Origin: Acridotheres tristis
Taxonomy: Eukaryota > Chordata > Aves > Passeriformes > Sturnidae
DNA length: 64,000 nt
Direction of reading: 5' to 3'
Assembly: GCA_037013685.1 (NCBI GenBank)
Contig: CM072889.1
Span: 5,775,976 to 5,839,975 of the forward strand
Shown: piece by piece, positions 1 to 11,139 of the stretch
How positions within the stretch are numbered: the stretch's first letter is position 1
How the letters are laid out: each line of letters begins with the position of its first letter
Program-made: the position numbers and the translations under genes
Notes under the pieces: generated by a model
Database searches by the model: none
What the model was told of the DNA's origin: nothing
The model's input: only the letters and a program-made list of their open reading frames with translations

Positions 1-993
1 TTTGTATTACAGGAGTGCCTAGAGGCTCTGTTTGGGAATGGCATCCTTTATGCTGGCGGCTGTGCATATCTACATGAAGATAATCTCTGCTTCAAAGAGC
101 ATGCAGCATGAGGAAACAAACAAAATAAATAGAAACAAGTGTAAATAGAGGTTTAAAGGATTAGGAACTGGGAAACAATAAGTACATGTGTCTGTACAGG
201 ATCTCTATACAGCTCCTCTTATTTCTCCTAAAATCATAATTGTACAAAAGCAACATGCTGTGGGGAAAAAAAAAGATTGTTTCTGAAACAACAACATGCA
301 TGTAAGAAAACATTTAACTCCTCATTCTGCTACAGTCTCACTGTTATACTTGAGAAGACAGAGAATTTGAATTGTAATGGGAAGAAAATATAGATAAATA
401 TCCCACGAGAAGTAAAAATTACTTTCAGAATGTCACATTCTTCAGAGTTGGATAGTAAAGAATTATAGAAATATTGATGTAGTTGCTATGATTAATAAGT
501 TTATTTAAATCAGTCTTCAGTAGATGAATTGAAATGTATGGTGCATGATGGGATCAGCAAAACTGGATTTGAAAATGAAATTCCACTCACTGTGAGAGAA
601 TAGTTATAGGCAAAGAAACGAAAGATAGCAATGATTGGAAGACCAATAGTATAACATTAATTTAAAGCGCGGTGAGTGGAAATGAAATGTATTCAATATG
701 AATTTTCTGAGTTTATGCAGTTCTTGTTTAGCAAATGAGAGTTCTGTAGCTCCAGTAATAAAGATTTCTACACATTGAAAGACACCAGAGTTCTTATCAA
801 AATAAAATATATTTTGAGATCAGACAAGAGTGAACAGGATACAGCATTGACTCATAAGACTAAAGAAAAAAGTAATTAGTCATTTACAGAGAAGGGATAA
901 TATACGATGAAAATATGCTAAAATCAATGGCAATTTTTAATTTCAAGGAATGCATATTTATAATTGCTTTCAATGAGGAAATGAGTTTATTTG
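1..993. other. AT-rich noncoding DNA
   Basis: No coding frame, repeat family or RNA gene is recognised here. The sequence is AT-rich with short A runs and scattered stops in all frames. It leads directly into the tetranucleotide microsatellite that follows. Confidence 0.6.
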
Positions 994-1037
<44 letters not shown>

Positions 1038-1075
1038 CATCCATCCATCCATCCATCCATCCATCTATCCATCCA
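994..1075. repeat. Compound tetranucleotide microsatellite (CTAT)n-(CCAT)n
   Basis: About 12 tandem units of TATC are followed by about 7 units of CATC, with one TATC reversion near the 3' end. The two blocks differ by a single T-to-C change. The likely history is one ancestral tetranucleotide array in which a point change arose and then spread by slippage. The TATC block is nearly pure, so it is probably length-polymorphic. Confidence 0.97.
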
Positions 1076-3589
1076 GGAAAGTTAAACTCAAGAAAATCAC
1101 TCCAGTTGATAAAAATAACTGTTAGGAATACCTGTCAAGCAGACAAATGTTTCTGCTGAAGATGCCAAAAATATTTCCCCATAACAATCTCTACAGGGAG
1201 GAGTAATGAGGCAGTAAAACGTGATATAAAATAGAAAATCACAGTACTCTCGTAATAGAAATTTTGCTATCATTTCAGGATTCAAGGAGTTCTAAAGAGA
1301 AATGTAGTTTTGGAAGCCCATGAAGAACATTAGAAAATAGTTAAATAACTTAACATTCTGTAACATTGGATTAAACACCTGATTCTTGACAAAATCAGGT
1401 AGATAGATGTAGGAAACTCTAATTTCTGCCATGGAGTTTATAATGTAGACCTTTGTGGAATAATGGAAGTGGTTTGTCCTGTATCTGAAGGAGAGACAGA
1501 GGCTCTAAATGCCTAGAGTTTATCCTTCCTTAATAGCCAGAATAAATGTTTGGTTGCGTTTATGTGCAACTGTTTGAGTTTGAAAAATCAGATCTCTTCA
1601 AAAGGCAATTACATTCCTAAATCAACTAGTTGATATTACTGGAATGAAGGGATGAATCAAAGTGTGTGCTTTTTTATTTTTTTTTTTATTATTCAAATGT
1701 CATGATTTGCAGTTCATATTTTGTAACAGACCAGCACTGGGATTCCATCTTTACCTGCCACCCAAAGTCAGAATTAAAGTCATCCTTTATTTACTACTTA
1801 GTTTAGGTAACGTAAGGTAAGGGCCATTGTGAAATAATAATCATGCCTCAAAAAAGATTGGGACTATCCCCCATAAAATAGTGAGGCAATACTCCTATAT
1901 ATTTATATGTATTTGTACGTACTTTCCCAACAGTTTTAAACAAGGCCTGCTACGGGTATTTCACAAAGGCAATAGCAGTAGTGAAGAGGGTATTTCATAG
2001 AGACTCCCTTCCCTCTTCTCTCCCTGAGGAGATAAACAGCCATGTGGTTGCAGTGAATGTCAGTGGGAGTTTTTTAATGTATTCCCTCTCAGTATCCTTT
2101 GAAGAGTATTACCAGTTCCCAAGCTAGTCTGAAATCACTACAATTTATAAACTCATTCCTGCAATTTTAGATGTTCAGTGTAGTTTTGAGCAGTAAAAAT
2201 TCAATGAGTTCACCTAAAATTCTCTGTTGTCACCACAATGGGAAAAGTGACTTGCTGGGAAGGATTGCCTACCTGCACTTGTGAAGATGGATTGTTGCTG
2301 AAGCACTTTCTTGCTTAAGGGATCAGGAAGCACCAGTTAAACTCTGCTGTGGAGTTTGAGGGTTTGTGTATTGATGGAAATTAACACACAGTAAGATTGT
2401 ACAAATTTGCACAAAGCTTTCCTGTGTACTGACTTCATCTTGTTGGATGCTGTCTTGGTCCTAACTCATGAGGTTTAGAGATTAATTTCCCCCACCAACG
2501 CCCCACGTGACCAATTGGAGCTCTCTCTATTGAAGACAGCTGTTACACTCTTTTGTATTTTTGGCAAGTAGATGTCCCAAGTGATGGTACAGGTGAGTTA
2601 ATAACTCCTTCAGACCAATCTAATGCTTACTCTGGTCCAAGAATTAATTTCTGTTTGTAAGCCCTCTGTGAGCTGAAACCCTCTCTGGTCACTTGCCAAA
2701 ATTTCCTGGTTTTGTGACAGAGAGTGGCATTAACATCTTCCATGACTTGGCTCTTTACTGTGGAGATGGGTAATTTTTCTTCCTCTGGCTAGATTATGTT
2801 AATGAATTTTCTAAACATGGCCCTCACGTTGTGACCATCTGCACCCTGGGGGCACTTGGAGTAGTTGCAGTGGCTTATTACAAGGAGGATGCAGAAAATC
2901 ACATTGGAGTGCTTTGGCTAAAGCTGAAAATTCATGCCACTTTCCTGTTTTATTTATACTCCTTCATGGCAGGGTGAGAATTAGTTTGCATTTGCCACTT
3001 TCTTCAGCTGCACATGAAAATAGCAAACAGTTTTTTATCACATGCACAAGGCAACAACTTGGTGTGTGACTGACCCACAGCTTCAAAGCAGTAGCAGTCT
3101 TTTTACAGAATACCATAATTATACTTCCATAAATATTTGCCAGCCACAACCATCATGTTCTGATCTTTGCTTCTTAAATATCAAAATAGAAAACAGTGGG
3201 TTTGTTTGGAGATTTTTGGGTTTTTTTCCTAGTGATTTGTTTCTTATAGGAATATAGTATATGGAAGAGGAGATTTCTGTCATTGTCTCTTGTAATACAG
3301 TGTAATACACAGAAGAACAGAGTGGAAACAGGTTCTTGAACATCCTTTGCCCCTGGCAATTGGGCAACAAGTGCCTGGTCCTCTCACATTATAAAGAGCA
3401 AGGCATCATATTCTGTGATGGTCCTCTGAGTAATAAGAAGGGCAATGACTCATCAGAAGTGGACCCAGAAATGCACTATGCCAGATCCCAGGGAAATAAA
3501 AACATGGTGATATACTTAAGATACACCTACAGTGAATAACAGACCATTATCTAAACCACTTAATAAAGGGTGATGAAGTTATGACCAAT
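1076..3589. other. Unique-looking AT-rich noncoding DNA
   Basis: Only frames shorter than 85 codons occur, in overlapping sets on both strands (around 2964-3539), which is typical of chance frames. A T-rich run lies near 1671-1687. No repeat family or gene is recognised. Confidence 0.55.
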
Positions 3590-3990
3590 GTGGTTACTGC
3601 ACTAAAAAGAGAAAGAAAGGACAGCAACACACACGGACCTCTTTAGGGAAAATAGGTCAGCTTTATTGTACGGACAGCCTGTTACGTGGAGCTAGGACAG
3701 GACAGTAGTTCACTGGACAATTGGGAAAAACATCCTTGGGACAGTACCTCAGGATGTATCCCACGGGAAAGACACCAGGTGTTAATTTTTATTACAAATT
3801 CCACTCTGTTTTTCACCATATTATCACCCTGGGAGACTTCCTTCCTAACCGAAGCTGCAGTCAGCTTGTCAGCCTGGGAATGTACCTGAGAGTCAGGAGA
3901 AATCCAGGCCTGAGAAAGAATTTCCAAGCTGTAATTCCCTAGCTCTCTAAATGTGTGTGTCCACAGACCCTCAGCTCCTATCACAGTCTT
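3590..3990 (-). mobile_element. Possible solo LTR or LTR end, minus strand
   Basis: Read on the minus strand, this stretch ends with a polyadenylation signal AATAAA (plus-strand positions 3662-3667), followed by about 60 bases of GT-rich and then pyrimidine-rich sequence. That order resembles the R-U5 part of an endogenous retrovirus LTR. Upstream on the minus strand there are about 320 bases of more GC-balanced sequence than the flanks, which could be U3. I cannot place exact TG...CA ends or a target-site duplication, so the borders are approximate. The 100-codon minus-strand frame at 3682-3984 inside it has no recognisable domain. A polyadenylated exon of an unannotated noncoding transcript is the main alternative. 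Confidence 0.35.
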
Positions 3991-6900
3991 CTACATCTCC
4001 AGTTAAATGAATAACAAATTCATTTGAAAGCCATTGGTTAGCAATTCAGATTACACTTTGCAACAAAGGAAAATACTGGCATTTAGACACATCTAGTAAC
4101 AGGCAGTAGTACCACCTTAAGATCTACAAATAAATTGCAGACTTCTATATAATTAGTAGCATTTAGATCTAAAACATTTCCCTTGTAGAAGGATACTGCT
4201 TTGATTTACCAGCTCTGTAACACAGTTCTGGACATCGGAAATAGGAATGACCCCTCAGGTCACTGCAGTCCTCTATTCTATTCTCCTATAAAACAGGTTT
4301 TATAGCAGGATCCCTTCACACATCACTGAACTGCAGCCACTTGCACTGTCACTTGGCAATTAATCTGCCATACACCCACCCATCATATCACTATCCTAAA
4401 AAAAGGGCACATTAAAGTGTGGGAAAATTAGTATGTTCTTGGAAATTACCTCTGACCTTGGCAGTTTGATAGGCAGATAACCTGCTGAGAGAAGTCACTT
4501 TATAATTGTTTTCATACACTCTACATGAGCTGAGAATCCAGGTAAGAGAATTTAGGGGATTATAGGAAAACCAAAGATCATTTTTACTAGAAGACAAATG
4601 GAAAATCCTTTCTACAACATGAGTGTATTTTGGCTTGTTCCTTTTCAGACTAATATATTCACTTCTTAGTCCAAAAAGGAGTTGCCAAGCCTTATACAAG
4701 CTGTTTAATAATAAGTTATTAATTTCTGAATTATCTGTGTTCATTCACAACAGACAACAGGAAAATTAAGTTGACCATAATTATTGCAAAATACTATAGG
4801 AAATTATGTGATCTTCTATAAATATTCATTATTATCAGTACCTCATAGCTGGGATTTTTCACTGAGCTGGAATAAAAACTGACTGAACAGCCAGGCCCAG
4901 AGTATGGTGATCCTCAATGCAAAGTCTGCTACTGCCAGGTTCTTGTCATTTTTTCTATTTCACAGGGCATATGTTGGATTATTTTTTTTAATTTTAAGAT
5001 CAGAATAATAAAAGACTGTGGATGGTGTAGCATAGTATAGAACTGCCATGGGAATGTTTTTAATTAATGCAATGGTCTTCCTGTAATCATTGGCCATTTT
5101 CCTGGGATTTCTAGACATCTGCAGTCCCATCAGAACTCACTTCTGCTCTCAGTACACTCTTGATAATTCAGGAATCTTGGGCAAATGACCAAAGTCTTCT
5201 AATTCCATCTGGCACCATTTCTGGAGAGAAAAGTGGAGTTAAAAAACCCACATATATGGTAATCTTAATAGTCCTAAATTACGTAGAGCAGAAGTTAAAG
5301 CAAGAATGATTTCTAGGAATATTAATCACTGCTCCTTAAAAATCTGGGCTTCTACATTTTTTAAAACTTGCCTAGTAGAGATAACAGATGAATACAGAAT
5401 ACAGGTTATTATTTATCTCATTTGCAATTACACCTTATTAATACAATTGGAATCCCAATGGGGAATTAAGAGTGCATTTCATGAAAATATTATCACTTCA
5501 GAATTCTGAGATAAAATATTTTCTAATATTCAGTGATATAAAGTAAAATTTTCTGATATTTTTCTTTGTTTTAAAACTAAGAATACATGTTTTCCAATTT
5601 TGATGTTTACTGAAAAATGCCAAGGACTAAAATTTATTCATGATGAAAGAAGACTTTCTTGGGGAAATTTTATAGAAGACACAGAGGAAATGTGAAGGAT
5701 ATTACTGAACACAAAAGGCTTTTTAAACTCTGTTTAAGCAGTGTGCTGTGACATGTCAGCATTCCCCAGTATGGATCCAAGTCACAGCAGTGCTGTTCTT
5801 GCTGTGCTGCTGGGGCTGCCAGTGAAGGTACATCATCATTGGGTTGCAATTAACCTTCATCCTCAATCAAATAGAATGAATGTTTCACAACTGCTGCACA
5901 TGTAAAAAACAAAACAACAAAAAAAAAGAGAAAGAGAGAAAGACATCCTCATTTAATGCAATAATAGGCAGCAGAATAGGGAGATTTGGGCAGGCTCTGG
6001 GCTACTATGCTGATAATGCTTTATAAATTAGGAATGGAAATGAGTGGTTAAACCTGGCAACCACACTGATAGCAAAGATGACCAACAGGGGATTATGGTC
6101 TGGAGTCTCCTGAGCAATCTTCAGGATAACATTTCAGTGCATATTCCTAAAGCAGCAACTTAAAATCAGTTCTTGAATTCAGAGGAGTGGAAGAGAGGAT
6201 GTAAGCTTTCATCTGTGAGAGGTAGCAGGGAATAGAGACCTTATCATTCATAGAAATTAAATGCTACCACCAGCTTCCCTACTTTTCACTGAGTTTGCTG
6301 CTTAGCAGGACCTGAGAGCCAGAAGGTGTAATCTGTCCTAAAGGCATGGTAACTGTGATGCAGCTAGACTGTGGTGCTTTGGGGAGGATAGCCACAGTTG
6401 TGGCTTTACAGGACCCCCTCCCACAGCACTTGCAGTGAGCAATTATTTACTAGCTGCGGCTCTCTAGTGTGCCAGTGCATTGTACCTCTTCATATTCTAT
6501 TGCATTCACATTTTGAGATCTTATGTTCTTTAAAAACACATTGTTTTTAAAGATCACATCGCCTGTAGGTTAAACCTCTAGGACTGTATTTCTCTCTGCT
6601 TCTGACAATGCATTCTTTTTGCTCAGGGAAGTGCAAGCTGACACAGTTGATCTAAACACAATGTAATCCTTTGATTTCATAGAACTTGAACAATATTAGA
6701 AGTGCCCACACGATCCCTCATGGGATTGCAGTCGAGGAGAAATTGCAAGGAACAATTGTGTGCAGCTCAGGCCTTTGACTGATCATGGCAGGCCACTGAA
6801 GAGTGTGTTGTTTGCTTTGACCTCACAGCGCTCCTGCTCTTCCATCAAGGCTGAAAACTTGCCAGTTCCCAGGTACACCATAATTCTAAATTTAGCAACT

Positions 6901-9189
6901 TGGCTCTGAACCTAAATGGCAGGTAGGAGCAGTTGTGCATGGAGTGGGAGGCTTCATGATGGGGGAGCTTGTGCCAGGCTAATGGAGTCATGATGGTACA
7001 ACTGTGCTGAAAGTCACACAGGCTACACAGCAACAAAAAGCCATTATTTCATCTCTAAGAAATGTAGTCTGTCCAAAATAGCACCAAAAAATGTGTTTTG
7101 ATCTTTTCCCTGGAAAGCAGCTTTGGTGATTCCAGTAGGTGTCTCTATCCCTCTTTATCTATAATGAATCAATAATTGCAGCAGGATTCCATCAGCCATT
7201 CTGTTGGCCTGAAATCCATCTCTCAGGTGAGATACTGGAAGAATTTATGTTCCTATTGTAAAAGAGGGAGAGCTGAATGTATATTTCTAGGCCATAATAT
7301 TCTATCTTCCAAATTTTCATGCTCTTCTCTTCTTGTTTATACTTCATAGAGTATTAGTTGAGATTTTATGCTAAACTCTTCTGATTTTGTTACAGATATG
7401 GCAAAACAGCTGCACTGCTGCTTTCTGGAGGCAAATGCATTTCATTAGTGATAGAGTGACCCAAATAGACCCATGGCTGTCACACAGGAACTTAACAAGT
7501 TTCTTGTGTAGCGATTACGAAACTGCCTGCCCCTTCATATAAGGCATACAATCTTCTTTTCTAAAGAGTTTAAAAATAATGTATTCCTCAAAAGCACGTT
7601 TATTAATAACAAGTTTAAAGCAATTTGAGGAAAATGTGAGACCTTTCAGCAATCACTAAAGCTTTTTATAGCTTACATGAATTCTTTTCCAAATTAAATA
7701 TATGGAAAAATCTCCTTCTACTTTTGCTATTTTGACAGTGCTGAAAATAAATTGCTGTTAATAATTTCTAATTTGCACTTCTAAGCACTTATACTTAAAA
7801 GCAATTTTAAGTGTGATCCAAACGTGCTGGGATGTTAAGAATATGTTGTCTCTGAATACATCCAGCCTGTTGTTGAAGTATATACATCTGTGAGATGCTT
7901 GTGTGGGCCTTACCCAAGCTGTCCATGAATTATCTCCTTCAGACACTGTACAAGTCACAGATTTGTCATACACTGGAAAGCCAAAGTGAATGAAGCTGCA
8001 CAGAGCACCTGGAATACATCAAGAAATGTCCCAGCGCTCAGTGTTTGCCTTTAAGTACTAGCTAGTCTTACTTTAAATAACAATGTGCTTTATTTGTTGC
8101 AAGGTGCAGTTAAATTTTCTAAAGGCTTCCAAGATTCTTCAAAGAGCACCCACTCATCTGTAATTCAGAATATATTTGAGTAGCAGCTCAAAACATATCA
8201 TATCTGTTTCTCAAAAAGGATAAGCATTTATAGAATGTCTTTCTTTTACTTCAAGAAATTAACAGCACAGAGCATTGAATATATTTGCCTTCTGGTGACT
8301 TAAAGTGATATTGTGTGGTTATGTAGAATTTAATGATCACATTTCAGTCAAAAAGGAATATGATTAAAAAAGGACATTGGAGGCAACATACATGTAGAGA
8401 CATGGATGGTGACAAAGAATCCGTTACAGAACTGCTAAAGGTAGAATTTAAGGAAGACCAAGAAATTATGTTAATAAACCACTGAGGAGCATCCCAGCAT
8501 CAGAAACCCTACAGAGAAATATTGTTTCTCCTCTAACACACTGGAATCTGATACTGTATGACACAAAAAGTAGCCTCTAAGGAATACTGCCTTCTAAATA
8601 TATTCTTGGCACCAATGCACAACTACTGCAATCTGTAAATTTAGTTACTTTTTTTTGTTTCTCTGCTAGAGGACATGATTGTGCTTGAATGGAAATTGAA
8701 ATCACTTCTGATGCTTCAATTCATGAATGCAGTTGATATCTTTTTTTGCTACCACGATCTAGTAATAAACTTTTATCTTTTATTGGTTATTGTTTGTAGT
8801 AGCTTCATACTTGCATTTTGTATTTTCACTTGAAACCATCAAAAGCAATAAGAAAAATCTAGTATCTGAATTTAATTTCCTCTTCTCGCCTATTAATATT
8901 CGTCTTTCATGCCATGCATGAGCATTAAAGAGAAAATCCTCTTGGCTATGTGCAGTGAGACTTAAAGAAAGATCTAGGAAGATGCACTTCATGGGTTTCT
9001 GCTTGGGTCATACAGAAGGGTAAAGTTAAGAGTGCAGTAGCATGGCTTTCTGGCAGGAAGTCTGTTTTAAATTGCGTCAAATGCTATTCCAACATGAAAA
9101 TGCCTCCATACTGCTGTTGCTAATTAAAAAAGAAAAAAAAGGTTGGTTACTGACAATCCTGCTGACCAAGAGGAAAACCAGACAGGACT
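3991..9189. other. AT-rich noncoding DNA
   Basis: No gene or repeat family is recognised. It contains an A-rich purine tract at about 5903-5942, a strong 11-bp inverted repeat at 6527-6553 (listed separately), and chance frames up to 110 codons (4412-4744, minus strand) without domain signatures. The part at about 7990-8110 is unusually free of low-complexity sequence and could be conserved noncoding DNA, but nothing shows this directly. Confidence 0.55.
6527..6553. repeat. Perfect 11-bp inverted repeat with 5-nt loop
   Basis: TCTTTAAAAAC at 6527-6537 is the exact reverse complement of GTTTTTAAAGA at 6543-6553, with ACATT between them. Transcription in either direction would give a hairpin rich in A-U pairs. 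No U-run terminator context applies in a vertebrate. The role is unknown, and chance is possible in AT-rich DNA. Confidence 0.85.
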
Positions 9190-9540
9190 GGAAGGAGCAA
9201 AAGAGCTATTTAGTGAGTTCCTTGCTTAGGAAAATAATGTTGGCACGTGGGTAATGCAGGAGGCAGTGCCTCAGCAAAGGCAGGAGGAAGGAGCAGAGAG
9301 CAGGCCAGGAGGGGGTGGCAGGAATGGCCAAAGGGACGAGCCAGTTTGCTGCAGCTCAGAGCTGCAGTCACTAAGCTGGCTGAAGCATCTGCTTTGCACA
9401 GATGTGTAGGCAGAAAAACAGTTTTATATAACCATTTTAAAATTTATGTTCTGTCTTTCCCAGTAATCATCTGTTGTCTGATTAAAAAGTGAATTATTCG
9501 GTTTTATATTTGAATAAAAACTGTTGGTGTTTTCTTTTTA
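9190..9540. other. GC-richer patch with palindrome, origin unknown
   Basis: This patch is clearly richer in G and C than its flanks, with purine-rich AGGAGG-type sequence at about 9258-9330. It contains a near-perfect 19-bp palindrome at 9349-9367 (CTGCAGCTC, one central A, GAGCTGCAG). An AATAAA hexamer lies about 150 bp downstream, near 9513. An 81-codon plus-strand frame (9247-9492) starts in it, but its residues reflect base composition (A, G, R, S, Q) and show no domain. It could be a degraded LTR, a terminal exon of a noncoding transcript, or a GC-rich repeat relic. I cannot choose between these. Confidence 0.35.
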
Positions 9541-10665
9541 ATGCAAAAGCTTTCTCGCCTCTAGGGAGTTCCTCTTCCTAGACTTAGAGGAGAAAGTCTG
9601 GGCAGATCCACTGCAAAGCTTTGCCTGCTTCAAAGCTTTATCAAAGAGATTTTACAGCTCTTTTACAGAGCAAGGCAATAGCAGTGAACTCTCTCGGGTT
9701 TATTATCATGGAGATTTCTTCTTTCTATCTGGTCTACATATGTTAATGATTCAGATGACAGTTATCTGTCAGAATACCTGTATTAGGAACACAGATATTA
9801 AGTTTCTCAAAGTCTCTGATACTATATTTGAATAGGAGAATACTCAACAAATTTTTTGTGGGGAAAGTGAAGATTTTCCTGCTCTACTCTTCCTGAATAT
9901 ATTTCCATTCTGCTCTTATTCAACATGATGCCTCCTACTATTACTTCATTTAACCTCTCTTCAGCAAATTCCATTAGTTTCACCAGCTCTGACAAAGCCA
10001 AGGTGAGGTTCAAGCATTTTTCTGACATCCTATTTCAAGCAATTTCTCCTTCATAATATTTTTCCTCTCATTCACAAGGTTTCCTTTTCCGAGAGGCACA
10101 CTGTGAGCCAGTCCTTGCATAATATTTAGGACAGACAACAATTACACACATTACGTGCCTAATCTAAGACCCTGTTTCTTTTGTATTGAGTTTTCTGACT
10201 GGGAAATGAAAGGACAATTGATTTTTACCCCTTATTACCTTCTCCCTCCAGTGTGCCCCTAGCCTTCCTTCTTTTGGCACACTGTGAGTCTGTGTGCCTG
10301 CCATGCATTACTGTTTTAAGTGAGGCAGAAAATAATGCAGTCCCCAAAAATACAGAAAGAGCATGTTCATATAGGGAGATCTGAATAGCTTGAAAAGCCA
10401 GGACAACCATCTACTCAGATTTTTTGATTATAGCAGGTAATTCTCAGTTTACACACTAAAAATACACAGCAAAGGGCTATAATTCAAGTACTGGAGTTCT
10501 AGCTGATTTAGAAATGTAGAAAATGAGAGACTGAGATTTCTTGTTAGGTATTGCCCCCTACAGATAAACTGGACGATGACAACACCCCAAGTGTAGAATT
10601 TGAGAACATGTGATTTTACTGCAGACCAGCACAATTTCAGTTTTTACTGATTTAAAAGTTACCTT
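9541..10665. other. AT-rich noncoding DNA
   Basis: No recognisable gene, RNA or repeat. The short frames (60-70 codons) on the minus strand have no protein signature. Confidence 0.55.
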
Positions 10666-10780
10666 TGTAGGTGTAGAAGAAGAGATTACAGGTGACCTTG
10701 CCCCTGATAATTCACAGCTGTACTAATCACCAAAGAATAGCCTTGCCCTTAATGGGTTGCAGCTGTGGCTAATAAGTGTG

Positions 10781-10788
10781 ATAAAAGG
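10781..10788 (+). promoter_or_regulatory. TATA-like box of the LTR
   Basis: ATAAAAGG sits about 115 bp into the LTR and about 290 bp upstream of its AATAAA hexamer, a sensible place for a U3 core promoter. Whether it is active cannot be told from sequence. Confidence 0.45.
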
Positions 10789-11071
10789 GGTGGGTTTGCT
10801 GCTCAAGGGAGCTTAGAGAAAGAGGAGCCCTGAGAAGGGAGGAATGATCAAGTGAGACAAAAAAGAGGCTCTGCTGTGAGGTCAGTCTGTCTCGTGGAGT
10901 TAGTCTGCTATTGGAGCAGTCATAGTCAAGCTAAGTAAAAGCCTGCGGTCTGAGTTTGCCCCAATACTTGCAGTCGTGGTCCAGGAGGAAATAGCCAGCA
11001 TTTGGAGTCTGCAGTTGTGCCCTAGAGTAGGAGCTTGGTGTAGTCAGTCAGGATGGCCAATCTGTAAGAAG

Positions 11072-11077
11072 AATAAA
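11072..11077 (+). promoter_or_regulatory. Polyadenylation signal AATAAA of the LTR
   Basis: The canonical hexamer lies about 62 bp before the 3' end of the 474-bp LTR, the usual R-region position. It could terminate transcripts started in the LTR or read-through transcripts on the plus strand. Confidence 0.5.
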
Positions 11078-11139
11078 GTGAGACCCTCTTCATGTTGCTA
11101 AACAAGAGTCAGTGTATTGGTTCATTTCTACACCTAACA

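Larger units (their letters stand above)
10666..11139 (+). mobile_element. Solo LTR of an endogenous retrovirus-like element (474 bp)
   Basis: The element begins TGTAGGTGTAGAA and ends TTCTACACCTAACA, so it has TG...CA ends carried on a near-perfect terminal inverted repeat of about 13 bp. A TATA-like ATAAAAGG lies at 10781-10788. A polyadenylation hexamer AATAAA lies at 11072-11077, followed by about 60 bp to the end. This U3 (promoter), R (poly-A signal), U5 order supports a plus-strand LTR. Its composition is more GC-balanced than the flanks. No internal retroviral sequence or second LTR is adjacent, so it is probably a solo LTR left by recombination. I see no clear target-site duplication next to the ends (ACCTT before, AGAGG after), which suggests age or an inaccurate border. 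Long terminal inverted repeats are more typical of some ERVL-like families, but the family is not assigned. Confidence 0.75.

Noticed and set aside
994..1075. Possible CRISPR-like regular repeat
   Set aside because: It is a pure tetranucleotide microsatellite without spacers.
10666..11139. DNA transposon suggested by terminal inverted repeats
   Set aside because: TG...CA ends plus a TATA-like box and AATAAA in U3-R-U5 order fit an LTR better; no transposase or TA/8-bp duplication is seen.
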